From Rhizobiaceae bacterium (GTDB lineage: Bacteria; Pseudomonadota; Alphaproteobacteria; Rhizobiales; Rhizobiaceae), in contig JAEPMD010000002.1 in NCBI GenBank assembly GCA_017644105.1, positions 119,966 through 183,965 on the forward strand: a stretch of 64,000 bases of DNA. The letters run 5' to 3'. The notes below the pieces were generated by a model, which was not told the DNA's origin, did not search any database, and worked only from the letters and a program-made list of their open reading frames with translations. A program made the position numbers and the translations under genes. Shown here one piece after another: positions 1 through 9,778 of this stretch; positions within the stretch are counted from its first letter, which is position 1; the number at the start of each line of letters is the position of its first letter.

Positions 1-512
1 GTCCATATGTTTTGGTCGACCTTCAGTTCCCCTTTTTTCAAAACGGAGATGGCGCTCATATTTGTTCGTTCAGTATGGGTCAGCGTGCGATTAGGCATGG
101 GGGTCAGCCAAATATCCGCATCAAGGCCCACCTGGTGTGATGCGTGACCGGACAACATGGGCCCACCACGCGGCTGCGAAATGTCACCAACTAAAAGGCC
201 CGGCCAACCATCATGTGCTGCTGTTTGTTTTGACAGATCTTTGACCAAGGCAATCAATGTTGGATGGCCCCAGCGTCGGTTACGTTCAAGACGCATTGCC
301 TGCCAAGTTGGTCCATCAATGGGAATGGCAACACCACCTGATAAACAGCCTTTCGTATAAAACCCGTGAGAAGCAGCTTGCGTTGTTGTTGGTAGTTTTT
401 TGGCGCCAAAAAGGAATTTCGCCGCTTGTTCTTCAGCCAGTCCATATTGCGTGGACATAACCAAGACCAACATTGATGAAGCTATCCGTTTGAATTTCGT
501 AGAGAGTTTCAT
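1..512 (-). CDS. mepA: Penicillin-insensitive murein endopeptidase MepA (3' end outside window)
   Basis: Partial gene; 170 codons are visible and the rest lies beyond the left edge. The product begins with a Sec-type signal peptide (about residues 1-26, ending GLA) and carries the MepA/peptidase M74 signature SGHASHQVGLDADIW at residues 121-135. By comparison with E. coli MepA, His126 and Asp133 would be two of the zinc ligands; the third lies in the missing part. The family cleaves D-Ala-mDAP cross-links in periplasmic peptidoglycan. The start is the ATG at 510-512. The next gene upstream on the same strand ends 95 bases away, so an operon link is possible but weak. Family call is secure; catalytic completeness cannot be judged. 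Confidence 0.9.
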   Translation of the reverse strand, partial: MKLSTKFKRIASSMLVLVMSTQYGLAEEQAAKFLFGAKKLPTTTQAASHGFYTKGCLSGGVAIPIDGPTWQAMRLERNRRWGHPTLIALVKDLSKQTAAHDGWPGLLVGDISQPRGGPMLSGHASHQVGLDADIWLTPMPNRTLTHTERTNMSAISVLKKGELKVDQNIW

Positions 513-607
513 TGAATTTCCTATCCGTTTGGACACACAAATCACGCATTCAGCATAGCGTTGATTATAAACCATTCAAGGCTTGGCCCAAGATTACCAA
601 GGATCAG

Positions 608-2395
608 CTATCTCACGCGGTAAACTTGAAGCGCATTTTGAGCGGTTGCTTCGATCAATTCAAGATAGTCTGGTATTTCACCCTTGGCGAGGTTCGCATA
701 AAGCCCATTCTTCGCTGTACGAGAGCTAATCGATACTTGCGGATCTGATTTGCAAAAGGCGATATGCGTTACTTTTGCAGATTTTAGTATTGTCTCTGCC
801 TCAGCTGGATCCGCAATTGAAGACTTGATCTCTGCCAACATTCCTGCCTGATTGCGGTGATAAGGGGCAGAAATTGCATTGTGATGGGTGAAGCGTAATA
901 CAGACGCGCCGAGATTGGAGGGACTTGAGACGACGCCCTTGGGTTCATTTGCAAGGAATTTGAAGGCATCCTGCGATTTACAGGACATTTGTGCGGTATT
1001 ATTGGTTTCTTCAGCTGATGTTCTTTTTGTCTCATTATCGAATATGTTTGATAACCCCAGTCCAATGATGGCCCATACAGCGGGTAACGAAACCAAGACT
1101 GCTAATATAAAGGCAACTGCCAATTTTTGATTTTTAGGGTCAGCGTTTGCTTGTGTGCGCAGATTAGCTACCACAACGGCCATTGGAATCATCGCGATGA
1201 AGTTCGAGAAGATCATCGCACGAACTTGTAAAGCGCCGATCAAACTTGCCAAAATGAGTAACAACAATATTTTTAGATGTTGTTCTGTTTGCTTCCCGGT
1301 GGAAATTTTGATGCAACCAAGGAGGATGGCTAGGAGCGGGACCATATAGTGTCCAAGCGCGGACCACGGTTTCGCGTGCAGTACCATGCTCACCGATTGT
1401 GCTTCTCCCACATTATTCAACCACATTTTAACAAGGAACGGATCAAGCTCAGCAAGCGGGCTTTGAAGACAATGAGGCGCAATTATGAATGCGGTCGCGA
1501 TGACGACAATGCCTATAGCCGCAAGTGCGCCAAAACGAACAGTTCGGCTATGATAGGATAAAAGTGCTGAGGCAAAAAATAGACCCACGGATCCAGTAAT
1601 ACCCAGTGCATAAAATCCCATCGACAATGCATCGCATACAACTTGACTATAAAGATGCGGCGGGGTTGTCCCAAAATATATGATTGTTAATGAAAGCCCC
1701 ATGGAAAGGCTAAACATGCGTGTGGGGCGGCGTAATGTTTTGCCGCCATGCCATGCCCATGTTATGGCAACGATCGCGCAAATTGCCGCAACAAGCGGAG
1801 TTGTTTCCGCACCAATGGCTAGAGTTAATGCGGATAAGAAACCTGCAAAAGCATATGAGATCCAGGGATAAGAGCGGTGAAGTAATACCGCAATTATAAG
1901 GGCAAAAATGGCCAATTGAACATTGTGGTGATCAATCGCACCGGGCTTGAATTTCCCTGTGCCAAGAATAAAAATAACTGCACCGATCGCGCCAACAACA
2001 ACAGCATTTTTATGACCGGTGATGGTCTTTACAGCGAATATAAATCCATAAATCACCGGTATCGCAGTTATTAACGGCCAAATGAATAACGCTGCGATTT
2101 CCGCATTTTCTTGGCTAGTAAAATATGAAAAAACGGTGATCATCAGGGCAATGGGCGCATCAACCAAACGCGACCAATGCATCAAGGTTCCACCATCTAA
2201 GCCAAGACGATATTGGTATAAATCAAACCAGCTTTGGCCAGATAAGAAATCTCTTACTTGGACAAGTCGTAAGACATCATCATTGTCTGCACCCACGTAG
2301 TCTAGTCCTTGCCACACATGCGTAATCGTTAGGATGGCGATTAAGATAAGCCAGGAAACAAAAACAGGATATCTGAGATTTTGAGGTGCGGTCAT
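608..2395 (-). CDS. Polytopic GT-C-fold glycosyltransferase-like membrane protein
   Basis: 595 residues with about 11-13 predicted membrane helices and a soluble C-terminal part of roughly 150 residues. The first periplasmic loop has an acidic pair (ADNDDVLR, about residues 35-42) followed by HWSRLVD, and a later loop has DHHNVQ. Acidic and His motifs in these loops resemble GT-C enzymes (STT3/PglB, ArnT and PMT types), which take sugars from polyprenyl-phosphate donors on the periplasmic side. Its neighbour across a divergent promoter region is a polyprenyl-phosphate-sugar type GT2 gene plus gtrA, which would supply such a donor. Acceptor (protein, lipid or polysaccharide) is unknown. The fold assignment is an inference from motif placement and context, not a recognised named family. 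Confidence 0.6.
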   Translation of the reverse strand: MTAPQNLRYPVFVSWLILIAILTITHVWQGLDYVGADNDDVLRLVQVRDFLSGQSWFDLYQYRLGLDGGTLMHWSRLVDAPIALMITVFSYFTSQENAEIAALFIWPLITAIPVIYGFIFAVKTITGHKNAVVVGAIGAVIFILGTGKFKPGAIDHHNVQLAIFALIIAVLLHRSYPWISYAFAGFLSALTLAIGAETTPLVAAICAIVAITWAWHGGKTLRRPTRMFSLSMGLSLTIIYFGTTPPHLYSQVVCDALSMGFYALGITGSVGLFFASALLSYHSRTVRFGALAAIGIVVIATAFIIAPHCLQSPLAELDPFLVKMWLNNVGEAQSVSMVLHAKPWSALGHYMVPLLAILLGCIKISTGKQTEQHLKILLLLILASLIGALQVRAMIFSNFIAMIPMAVVVANLRTQANADPKNQKLAVAFILAVLVSLPAVWAIIGLGLSNIFDNETKRTSAEETNNTAQMSCKSQDAFKFLANEPKGVVSSPSNLGASVLRFTHHNAISAPYHRNQAGMLAEIKSSIADPAEAETILKSAKVTHIAFCKSDPQVSISSRTAKNGLYANLAKGEIPDYLELIEATAQNALQVYRVR

Positions 2396-2549
2396 AGCGT
2401 TCTGTCACATTTAAGGCAGTTATTCAGTGTGAAAACCAACTTTTCGATGCAAAATTCCCCGATAAGTGTGGAATCTCAACCTAGCTTTAACCTTATCAAT
2501 AAATAGTAAAGACAACTGTAAGATCTATCTAAGCCTCAGGGAAAAGCTT

Positions 2550-3599
2550 ATGACATATTGCCCAAGTGAAGAGCTCGATATTGCTGTTCTTTTACCTTGT
2601 TACAATGAAGCTAAAACCATAGCGGATGTTGTCATTGGGTTTAAGGCCGCTCTACCGCAGGCGCGCATTTATGTATATGACAATAATTCGTCTGATGATA
2701 CAGCGTTATTGGCAGGTAAAGCTGGGGCAATCGTGGTCAAGGAACCGCGCCAGGGCAAAGGTCATGTTGTGCGCCGGATGTTCTCTGATATTGATGCAGA
2801 TGTTTATATCATGGCGGATGGCGATGGCACCTATGCTGCTGACGATGCGCCCGAACTTGTGCGCTTAATACTCACCGAAAACAGTGATATGGTCGTCGGT
2901 ACGCGTAAAGGTGTCACTGATGATGCGGGCCGTAAAGGCCATGCCTTCGGGAATTCAATTTTTAATTTTCTCTATAGGGAAATATTTGGAAAAGATTTCA
3001 CCGATATCTTCTCAGGCTATCGCGCATTCTCGCGACGATATGTGAAAAGCTTTCCAGCATTATCGTCCGGATTTGAAATCGAAACCGAAATGTCGGTTCA
3101 TGCTTCGTCATTGCAATTACCCGTCGTGGAAATTCCACTTGAATACGGTCGTCGCCCGGAAGGGTCAGATAGTAAACTGTCAACATTCAAAGATGGTGCG
3201 AAAATTCTCTTGAAATTTGCAAGCTTAATGAAAGAGACGCGTCCATTATTATTTTTTGGTTATGTCGGTCTCGGATTCTTGAGCGTGAGTCTGATTTTCA
3301 TGATACCAGTTTTGAATGACTATTTCCAAACAGGCTTAGTGGATCGCATGCCGACTTGGATATTATCTATGGCGCTTTTGATGATGTCTATCATGGTTTT
3401 CTGCGCCGGAATTATCTTGGATTCTCTGGCAAAATCTCGCATTGAGCAAAAGCGAATTCTATATATGACAATTGAAAGTTTGCAGTCTGCCCAGCGTCAA
3501 GATAAAGATATCGGGAAACTGAAACAGGCATCACAGGAACTTCAAGCCAAGTTTGACATTGAAGATCCCGATGATGATCAAGCACCGAAAGTTGCATGA
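2550..3599 (+). CDS. Family 2 glycosyltransferase, polyprenyl-phosphate sugar synthase type
   Basis: 349 residues from the ATG at 2550, which follows an AGGGAAA stretch; an upstream in-frame ATG at 2466 has no ribosome site and would add an atypical leader. The N-terminal GT-A domain shows LLPCYNEAKTI (about 14-24), the DNNSSDDT nucleotide-binding segment (about 44-51) and the catalytic metal motif DGDGTY (90-95). Two membrane helices follow at about 230-290, then a charged coiled tail. This layout matches DPM1/GtrB-like enzymes that load a sugar onto undecaprenyl or dolichyl phosphate on the cytoplasmic face. The stop overlaps the next start (ATGA), so it is translationally coupled to the GtrA protein. 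Sugar identity is unknown. Confidence 0.85.
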   Translation: MTYCPSEELDIAVLLPCYNEAKTIADVVIGFKAALPQARIYVYDNNSSDDTALLAGKAGAIVVKEPRQGKGHVVRRMFSDIDADVYIMADGDGTYAADDAPELVRLILTENSDMVVGTRKGVTDDAGRKGHAFGNSIFNFLYREIFGKDFTDIFSGYRAFSRRYVKSFPALSSGFEIETEMSVHASSLQLPVVEIPLEYGRRPEGSDSKLSTFKDGAKILLKFASLMKETRPLLFFGYVGLGFLSVSLIFMIPVLNDYFQTGLVDRMPTWILSMALLMMSIMVFCAGIILDSLAKSRIEQKRILYMTIESLQSAQRQDKDIGKLKQASQELQAKFDIEDPDDDQAPKVA

Positions 3600-3979
3600 A
3601 GAAGATCATATCGTTTTTAATTGCAGGAAGTGTCGGCTTGGTCGTTGATGCGGGTGTTTTACTACTCCTGCTTCGATTTACGTCCTTTGACCCGTTTAGC
3701 GCGCGGATATTTGCAATTGCCGCCGCGATGGGTTGCACCTGGATCATCAATCGTAACTTCACCTTCCAAAAAGGGGGCCGCAGTGTGGCTTCGGAAGGCA
3801 TGCGATATGGCGGCGTGGGATTAAGTTCGGCGCTGCTAAATTACGTTATCTATGCAAGTTTATTATTTGTTTTCGTTGATTTCAGACCCATTTTTGCCTT
3901 GCTAATAGCATCAGGTTTGGCGACCTGTTGGTCGTATTTTGGGTACAATACATTTGTTTATGGCAGCCCCAAAAAATAG
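3596..3979 (+). CDS. GtrA family membrane protein (putative lipid-linked sugar flippase)
   Basis: 127 residues, almost entirely four membrane helices, with the GtrA-family pattern of a first-helix GSVGLVVDAGV segment and an ATCWSYFGYNTFVY ending close to the C terminus. GtrA proteins are thought to move undecaprenyl-phosphate-linked hexose across the inner membrane for modification of surface glycans. It overlaps the GT2 gene by four bases, so the two are coupled. Together with the divergent GT-C gene they would form a synthase-flippase-transferase set. Family identification is good; the transported substrate is inferred only from context. Confidence 0.85.
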   Translation: MKKIISFLIAGSVGLVVDAGVLLLLLRFTSFDPFSARIFAIAAAMGCTWIINRNFTFQKGGRSVASEGMRYGGVGLSSALLNYVIYASLLFVFVDFRPIFALLIASGLATCWSYFGYNTFVYGSPKK

Positions 3980-4008
3980 GGCCGCCAGTTTCTACATTTT
4001 TAGTGATT

Positions 4009-6414
4009 TTATCCGCGTAATTCGCCGCCGGTCGATTTTGCAACATTGGCGATGATCTTTGACGACAAAGCCTCAAAATCTTCCTCTGTCAGCGTGCGCT
4101 CAGTTGGCTGCAAGGTGACTTCAATCGCGATAGATTTCTTACCTTCACCCAATGAAGGGCCTTCAAACATATCAAACACATTCACCGATGAGATCAGCTT
4201 TTTGTCGGCGCCGCTGGCCGCTTTAACCAAAGCCTGAGACTGTACTTCACTGTCCACCACAAAGGCGAAATCGCGACGAACTGCCTGATAAGGTGAGAGC
4301 GAAAGCGCGCCTTTTGTCCGTGTAGGTTTGCGTTTGCCTTCAGGGATAGCATCAAGGTAGATCTCAAATCCGCAAAGAACGCCTGAGACATCCAAAGCTT
4401 TCAATACAGATGGGTGGAACTCACCAAATGTCCCAATCACATTTTTAGGCCCGAGCTTGATCTTGCCAGAACGACCCGGGTGATACCAATCTGGTCCTCC
4501 AGCTTCAATCTGCAGATTTTTAACAGGTGCGCCAGCAGCTTCAAGCGCAGCTAATGCATCCGCTTTTGCGTCGTAAACTCCAACATTTTCTGCATTGCCC
4601 GACCAATGGCGACCCAGCGCTTCCATCTTCGCAGTACCACGACGAATGCCCGATGCCACGCGTCTTTGTTGCTCAGGATCATCACCCTCATAGGTTCCTG
4701 AAACTTCAAAAATCGCTGTATCATTAAAGCCACGATCAGCGTTTCTCTGCGCAGCTAGCAATAAGCCTGGCAATAATGACGGACGCATATCCGACATGTC
4801 AGCAGCAATTGGATTGCTCACTTTAAGCGTCTCCGCACCACCGCCAAAGAGTTTGGACGCTTTTTCTGAAATGAAGGAATATGTCACAGCTTCGGACATG
4901 CCGCGAACCGCAAGCGCACGACGCGCAGCGCGGGTGCGCATCTGAATGGTTGTCAAAATCCGACCATTGACACTTCCCAAGCTTGGCAAAGGTTGAGGCT
5001 CGATTTCATTCACGCCGTAAATGCGCATGATCTCTTCAACCAAATCCGCTTTGCCATCCACGTCAGGACGCCAAGATGGTACGGACACATCAACGACATC
5101 TCCATCGCTGAGAACTTCAAAACCAAGTCGCGACAAGATATCTGTGCTTTGTTCTTTAGATACGTCAAGACCGGTTAGGCGTTTAACTTCGCTAAATGGA
5201 TAAGACACTTGTTTGACATTGGGCTCGGTAAATCCAGTGACTGACAGCTCGGACGGTTCACCTCCACAAAGATCCATCACCAATTGTGTTGCCAATTCGC
5301 AGCCTGCTGCCATGAAATTAGGATCAACACCGCGCTCAAAGCGATAGCGGGCATCGGTGATAATTCCCATATCGCGTCCTGTCCGCGCGATCATCATCGG
5401 ATCCCACAGCGCGCTTTCGATCAATACATTGGTTGTGTTCTCGTCACAGCCTGAATGCTCACCACCCATAATACCGGCAATGGATTCAGGCCCATTATCG
5501 TCTGAGATAACGTTGATCTTGGGATTGAACGCATATTCCTTGCCATCAAGGCCGAGAATTTTCTCACCGTCTTTTGCGGCGCGAACATGCAAGTCTCCAG
5601 CAACTTTATCAGCATCGAAAACGTGCAATGGACGACCACGATCAAAGGTCACATAATTGGTAATATCAACAAGTGCGTTGATCGGACGTAATCCAATCGC
5701 GAGCAAGCGCTGTTGCATCCATTTCGGGCTTGGGCCACTTTTCACGCCTTTAACGAGCCGCAAAGCAAAACCTGGGCAGAAAACCGGGTCATCGATTTTA
5801 ATGGAGACAGGGCAGGCGCCATTGCCGGAAATTGTTGGAACAGCAGGTGTTTTTAATACACCCATGCCAGATGCTGCCAGATCACGCGCGATGCCAGATA
5901 CACCAGTACAATCTGGGCGGTTCGGTGTGAGATTAATCTCAATCACAGGATCACTCAAGCCAGCCCAATCCGCATAGGACGTACCAATTTCGACATCAGC
6001 ATCAATTTCAATAATGCCGTCATGCTCATTGGAAACCATGAGTTCTTTTTCCGAACACATCATCCCGCGGCTTTCAACACCGCGGATATTGCCAACGCTC
6101 AGTGTCACATCAATGCCTGGGACATAGGTGCCCGGTGCAGCAAAAGCACCCACAAGTCCTTCGCGGGCATTGGGTGCGCCGCATACCACTTGCACAGGTT
6201 CGCCTTGGCCTGTGTCAACTTTGAGCACACGTAAGCGGTCAGCATCCGGATGCTGTTCAGCGCTTAAAACTTTGGCGATCACAAATGGTTTGAGTGATGC
6301 TTTATCATCAAGCGATTCCAGCTCAAGCCCGATCATCGTTAAGCGATCACAAATTTCCTCCAAAGACGCGTCTGTTTCGAGGTGGTCTTTCAACCATGAA
6401 AGTGTAAATTTCAT
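4009..6414 (-). CDS. pheT: Phenylalanine--tRNA ligase beta subunit
   Basis: 801 residues, normal length for bacterial PheT. It begins [15 protein letters not shown] and contains the EMAP/tRNA-binding domain (about 40-150, with [11 protein letters not shown]), the B3/4 editing domain (with VDITNYV and RFERGVDP), the B5 domain, the core catalytic-like domain and a C-terminal ferredoxin-fold anticodon-binding domain (from about 705). With PheS it makes the alpha2-beta2 enzyme that charges tRNA-Phe in the cytoplasm and edits Tyr-tRNA-Phe. It is the last gene of the minus-strand set pheS, small orf, pheT; its start directly abuts the stop of the preceding small gene. Confidence 0.97.
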   Translation of the reverse strand: MKFTLSWLKDHLETDASLEEICDRLTMIGLELESLDDKASLKPFVIAKVLSAEQHPDADRLRVLKVDTGQGEPVQVVCGAPNAREGLVGAFAAPGTYVPGIDVTLSVGNIRGVESRGMMCSEKELMVSNEHDGIIEIDADVEIGTSYADWAGLSDPVIEINLTPNRPDCTGVSGIARDLAASGMGVLKTPAVPTISGNGACPVSIKIDDPVFCPGFALRLVKGVKSGPSPKWMQQRLLAIGLRPINALVDITNYVTFDRGRPLHVFDADKVAGDLHVRAAKDGEKILGLDGKEYAFNPKINVISDDNGPESIAGIMGGEHSGCDENTTNVLIESALWDPMMIARTGRDMGIITDARYRFERGVDPNFMAAGCELATQLVMDLCGGEPSELSVTGFTEPNVKQVSYPFSEVKRLTGLDVSKEQSTDILSRLGFEVLSDGDVVDVSVPSWRPDVDGKADLVEEIMRIYGVNEIEPQPLPSLGSVNGRILTTIQMRTRAARRALAVRGMSEAVTYSFISEKASKLFGGGAETLKVSNPIAADMSDMRPSLLPGLLLAAQRNADRGFNDTAIFEVSGTYEGDDPEQQRRVASGIRRGTAKMEALGRHWSGNAENVGVYDAKADALAALEAAGAPVKNLQIEAGGPDWYHPGRSGKIKLGPKNVIGTFGEFHPSVLKALDVSGVLCGFEIYLDAIPEGKRKPTRTKGALSLSPYQAVRRDFAFVVDSEVQSQALVKAASGADKKLISSVNVFDMFEGPSLGEGKKSIAIEVTLQPTERTLTEEDFEALSSKIIANVAKSTGGELRG

Positions 6415-6906
6415 CTAAGATGCTCCATCTTCAGAATTGTTTGCATCAGTGCCATCACGTTCTTTTTGGCGATTTGCCAATTCGTCAAAGATAACAAAAC
6501 CAATTTGCAGGCCATCATCGTCTGGCTCTTCGCTCTGGATAGGTTGGGTTAAAAACGATAGCGATAATTGAGACGCGTGAAGAACAGTCGAAGTTGGCGA
6601 ACCATTGCCTATCAAAACACCATCAATGCGCAAGATATCGCCTTCTCCCGGACGCAGCGCGATCACTTTAACTGGACCCGCCGGACCCATCGCAATCACC
6701 TCAAGCGTCTCAGCTTTCGGGTCAATGGATTGCTGAAACGTGAAGATGTGCTTAGCCACTTCCTGGGCAGCTTTTTCAGCCGTATTTTCGCAAGCAACTG
6801 TTTGCCATTCTTCCGGTTTTGGTGCCTCGCGTTTGCCCTGGCGCAATTCAGCGGCCATATGTGCATATTTGCCCTTTAACAATGCGGCATCGGAAAATCT
6901 GCTCAT
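6415..6906 (-). CDS. Conserved-looking hypothetical protein between pheS and pheT
   Basis: 163 residues, soluble, no signal peptide or membrane segment. It starts [21 protein letters not shown], overlaps the pheS stop by four bases (ATGA) and ends exactly where pheT begins, so it is translated as part of the phe operon. The middle (about 70-130) looks beta-rich ([22 protein letters not shown], split by several Gly/Pro) and the C terminus is acidic and low-complexity. I recognise no domain. Its tight placement argues for a real, expressed gene. A role linked to Phe-tRNA synthetase is possible but unsupported by any motif. Confidence 0.75.
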   Translation of the reverse strand: MSRFSDAALLKGKYAHMAAELRQGKREAPKPEEWQTVACENTAEKAAQEVAKHIFTFQQSIDPKAETLEVIAMGPAGPVKVIALRPGEGDILRIDGVLIGNGSPTSTVLHASQLSLSFLTQPIQSEEPDDDGLQIGFVIFDELANRQKERDGTDANNSEDGAS

Positions 6907-7988
6907 GATGACAGACCTCCAAACAAGGTTGGCATATCCAAGGGGCGGAACCCATAATGGTCAATCCAGCGCTGATCCGCTTCAAAGAACGGGCGCAAAT
7001 CTGGCATGCCGTATTTTAACATTGCAATGCGATCAATCCCAATGCCCCAAGCAAAGCCCTGATACACTTCAGGATCTAAACCACCGGCGCGGATCACGTT
7101 CGGATGCGTCATGCCGCAACCTAAAATCTCCATCCAGTCATTGCCTTCACCAAAGCGCACTTCGCCCGGGCGCGAGCGATCGCATTTAATGTCAACCTCG
7201 AGACTTGGCTCAGTAAATGGGAAGAAGGATGGGCGGAAACGCATCTCCAAGCTGTCCACTTCAAAGAAGGCTTTACAAAATTCAACCAAGGTCCATTTCA
7301 AATTGGCAATATTGGCTGATTTATCAATGACCAAGCCTTCAAGTTGGTGGAACATTGGCGAATGCGTTGCATCAGAATCCTGACGGTACGTTTTACCCGG
7401 AATTACAATGCGAATGGGTGGTTCTTGCGCTTCCATAGTGTGAACTTGCACAGGAGATGTATGCGTGCGCAAAACTTTGCGCTCACCTTTTTCATCCGGC
7501 TCAAAGAAGAACGTATCATGCATTTCACGTGCTGGGTGACCTTCCGGGAAGTTCAGCGCGGTAAAGTTATAATAATCTGTTTCGATGTCAGGACCTTCGG
7601 CAACCGAAAATCCAAGATCGGAGAAAATTGCAGTTATTTCATCCGTTACCTGGCTGATCGGATGAATGCGGCCGCGTTCTGCAGGACTTGCAAACACAGG
7701 AAGCGTGACATCAAGCGTTTCTGTTTCTAAACGTTTAGCAATCGCAAGCTCTTGAAGCTCTGTCTTGCGCGCCTGAATTTGGTCGTTAATGCGAACCTTT
7801 AATCCGTTGATTGCCGGGCCAGCAACTTGACGCTCTTCCGGTGTCATTTTTCCCAAGCCTTTAAGCTGCTCAGAAATGACACCTTTTTTGCCAAGGGCGC
7901 TGACGCGAACCGCTTCAATAGATGCTTCATCTTCAGATGATGCAATTGCATCCATGAGTTCTTTTTCTAGTTCAACAAGATCTGTCAT
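6903..7988 (-). CDS. pheS: Phenylalanine--tRNA ligase alpha subunit
   Basis: 361 residues. It has the N-terminal coiled-coil tRNA-binding arm (about 1-90) and the class II aminoacyl-tRNA synthetase core: [10 protein letters not shown] near 112, motif 2 region with [17 protein letters not shown], and motif 3 with [18 protein letters not shown] near the C terminus. It forms the catalytic half of the heterotetramer with PheT, activating Phe and transferring it to tRNA-Phe. First gene of a coupled operon with the unknown small gene and pheT. A terminator separates it from rplT upstream, so it probably has its own promoter in the roughly 120 bases before its start. Confidence 0.97.
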   Translation of the reverse strand: MTDLVELEKELMDAIASSEDEASIEAVRVSALGKKGVISEQLKGLGKMTPEERQVAGPAINGLKVRINDQIQARKTELQELAIAKRLETETLDVTLPVFASPAERGRIHPISQVTDEITAIFSDLGFSVAEGPDIETDYYNFTALNFPEGHPAREMHDTFFFEPDEKGERKVLRTHTSPVQVHTMEAQEPPIRIVIPGKTYRQDSDATHSPMFHQLEGLVIDKSANIANLKWTLVEFCKAFFEVDSLEMRFRPSFFPFTEPSLEVDIKCDRSRPGEVRFGEGNDWMEILGCGMTHPNVIRAGGLDPEVYQGFAWGIGIDRIAMLKYGMPDLRPFFEADQRWIDHYGFRPLDMPTLFGGLSS

Positions 7989-8107
7989 AACTCACCATGT
8001 TGTTTGATCGTCCATTTACGCCAACGATCATGCTCGGTTGCGAGAATATTCTCATATCCATCCGTAATCTGCTCCATTCATATGACGTAAATTACGGTGT
8101 TTTAGAC

Positions 8108-8142
8108 AAAAAATCTCGCGCTAGCTTCCGCCAACGCGAGAT
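8108..8142 (-). terminator. Intrinsic terminator after rplT
   Basis: On the minus strand an 8-bp perfect stem (ATCTCGCG / CGCGAGAT, 8135-8142 with 8113-8120) with a 14-base loop runs straight into a U-rich tract (complement of 8108-8112). It lies 37 bases after the rplT stop and before pheS, so it ends the ribosomal-protein transcript. Confidence 0.8.
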
Positions 8143-8178
8143 CCTATTCAAATTTCAATGTTTTAGGAAAACGCTGGC

Positions 8179-8580
8179 TTACTTTACAGCGCTTTCAAAA
8201 GCATTTGGTGTTGTGTCTTTAAGATAAGCAAGCGCTTCTTTAGCAGCTTGAACGAGCGCACCGAAAGCTTCTGCTTCGTTGATCGCCATATCTGACAACA
8301 CTTTACGGTCAACTTCGATACCAGCTTTGTTCAAGCCATCGATGAAACGACCATAAGTTAGACCATGCTCACGAACAGCAGCATTGATACGCTGGATCCA
8401 TAGTGAGCGGAAATCGCGCTTCCGTGTCTTACGGTCGCGATAGGCATATTGCATAGATTTATCAACGGCAGACTTAGCTGTCCGGATTGTATTCTTGCGG
8501 CGGCCGTAAAAGCCTTTTGCCTTTTTAAGAACTTTTTTGTGTTTTGCGTGGGCTGTTACACCGCGTTTTACACGTGACAT
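8179..8580 (-). CDS. rplT: 50S ribosomal protein L20
   Basis: 133 residues, typical of alphaproteobacterial L20. It begins [19 protein letters not shown] and contains the [16 protein letters not shown] segment that contacts 23S rRNA. L20 is an early assembly protein of the large subunit and, in E. coli and Bacillus, represses its own operon by binding the leader. Here it follows rpmI by 36 bases and the pair is closed by a terminator. Confidence 0.98.
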   Translation of the reverse strand: MSRVKRGVTAHAKHKKVLKKAKGFYGRRKNTIRTAKSAVDKSMQYAYRDRKTRKRDFRSLWIQRINAAVREHGLTYGRFIDGLNKAGIEVDRKVLSDMAINEAEAFGALVQAAKEALAYLKDTTPNAFESAVK

Positions 8581-8616
8581 GTCATATACTCCTTAAATTC
8601 TAAACGACCAGCAGGC

Positions 8617-8817
8617 TTAAAGGCCGTTTGGAAGAAACTTCTTAACGATGCGCGCATCAGGATCTGAAAGAACCATTGTGCCGCGTGCATCGCGAATGAA
8701 TTTGTTAGAACGTTTGATCATGCCGTGTTGCTTACCAGCAGCAGCAGCTTTCACTTTGCCAGTACCGGTAATTTTAAACCGTTTTTTGGCAGAAGATTTT
8801 GTCTTCATCTTAGGCAT
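8617..8817 (-). CDS. rpmI: 50S ribosomal protein L35
   Basis: 66 residues starting [20 protein letters not shown], which is the canonical L35 start. A longer reading frame opens upstream, but its extra 28 residues match no L35. Gene order rpmI-rplT is standard. The upstream 225 bases to infC hold a strong terminator, so in this genome rpmI-rplT are at least partly uncoupled from infC. The segment between terminator and start (about 8818-8881) must then carry a promoter or a readthrough-dependent leader. Confidence 0.97.
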   Translation of the reverse strand: MPKMKTKSSAKKRFKITGTGKVKAAAAGKQHGMIKRSNKFIRDARGTMVLSDPDARIVKKFLPNGL

Positions 8818-8881
8818 TTCGTCATCTTTCTTTTTGAGAACACACCGAAAATACGCAGCGTGAACCATATTGTTAAAACAT

Positions 8882-8917
8882 AAAAAACCCGAACACGGCA
8901 TGCCCTGCCGGAACGGG
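8882..8917 (-). terminator. Intrinsic terminator or attenuator between infC and rpmI
   Basis: Minus-strand hairpin: the outer stem CCCG/CGGG and inner stem CGGCA/TGCCG, separated by a small internal bulge, close a GGGCA loop, and a six-U tract follows (complement of 8882-8887). It sits about 125 bases after the infC stop and 65 bases before rpmI. It either ends the infC transcript or acts as an attenuator controlling readthrough into rpmI-rplT. Confidence 0.7.
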
Positions 8918-9042
8918 ATAGGGGTCCTATAGGCACATTCTGAGCAGATTGCAAGAAAAATGCTGCCTAAGAGGGATATTTTGTGCCGATGAAACCATCA
9001 GCACAGATAATCAATATCTCAGCTTAGAACCAAAAGCTAATT

Positions 9043-9582
9043 TTATGATTTTGGTGATAACACCATCATCATCTGGCGGCCTTCAAGTTTAGGCTCAGCT
9101 TCAACCTTGGCAATGTCCAGGGTTTCTTCTTTTACACGTTGTAAAAGCTGCATGCCGAGTTCCATATGTGCCATTTCGCGGCCGCGGAATCTCAGCGTTA
9201 CTTTCACTTTATCGCCATTGTCAAAGAATTTATGGATGGCGCGCATCTTAACATCGTAATCATGTTTATCGATATTGGGGCGCATTTTGATTTCTTTGAC
9301 GTCAATCGTCTTTTGCTTTTTACGAGCCTCAGCAGCTTTCTTTTGCGACTGGTACTTCATCTTGCCAAGATCAGTGATTTTACAAACTGGCGCATCGCCT
9401 TTGGACGCAATTTCTACAAGATCTAGGCCGGCGTCGATGGCTCTTTGAAGGGCATCTTCAATTGACACGACCCCCTGGTTTTGGCCTTCTTCGTCGATGA
9501 GCTGTACTTTGGAAGCCTGAATTTCTTCATTGGCGCGAGGGCCCTCTTTTACGGGAGCTGCGGCTCTGGATGGTCTGCGAAT
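9043..9582 (-). CDS. infC: Translation initiation factor IF-3, starting at AUU
   Basis: 179 residues when read from ATT at 9580-9582, the normal IF-3 length. This start gives the usual alphaproteobacterial N terminus ([20 protein letters not shown]) and lies nine bases after a GGAG ribosome site. An in-frame ATG at 9637-9639 would add 19 residues with no family resemblance. IF-3 binds the 30S subunit, discriminates start codons and blocks 50S joining; an AUU start is the known basis of its autoregulation in E. coli. The C-terminal domain shows [17 protein letters not shown] and FRGREMAH. Start choice is inferred from the ribosome site, length and homology. Confidence 0.93.
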   Translation of the reverse strand: MRRPSRAAAPVKEGPRANEEIQASKVQLIDEEGQNQGVVSIEDALQRAIDAGLDLVEIASKGDAPVCKITDLGKMKYQSQKKAAEARKKQKTIDVKEIKMRPNIDKHDYDVKMRAIHKFFDNGDKVKVTLRFRGREMAHMELGMQLLQRVKEETLDIAKVEAEPKLEGRQMMMVLSPKS

Positions 9583-9778
9583 GGTTCTTATCTCCAAATA
9601 ATTTCTATTAAAGTGGCTTGGTTCCACAGGAAAAAGCAATGTCCCGTTTCACCATGGGATGTCAATAGCATGTTTATGTGAAAAAGCACATAGTTTCCTG
9701 TGAACGTCGAATCTGATTATATAAATACTCAAAATCGCCGGAAACATGGTGAAAGTAACGAGACTTGATAGGTATATA

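Noticed and set aside
3412-3801. 129-residue antisense frame across the GT2/gtrA junction
   Set aside because: It lies opposite two confidently identified genes and has no ribosome site or domain features.
6740-7189. 149-residue plus-strand frame opposite pheS and the small phe-operon gene
   Set aside because: Fully antisense to coupled, well-supported genes; composition is not protein-like.
8617-8901. Longer rpmI frame starting at 8901
   Set aside because: The extra 28 residues do not resemble L35 and overlap the terminator hairpin; the start at 8817 gives the canonical protein.
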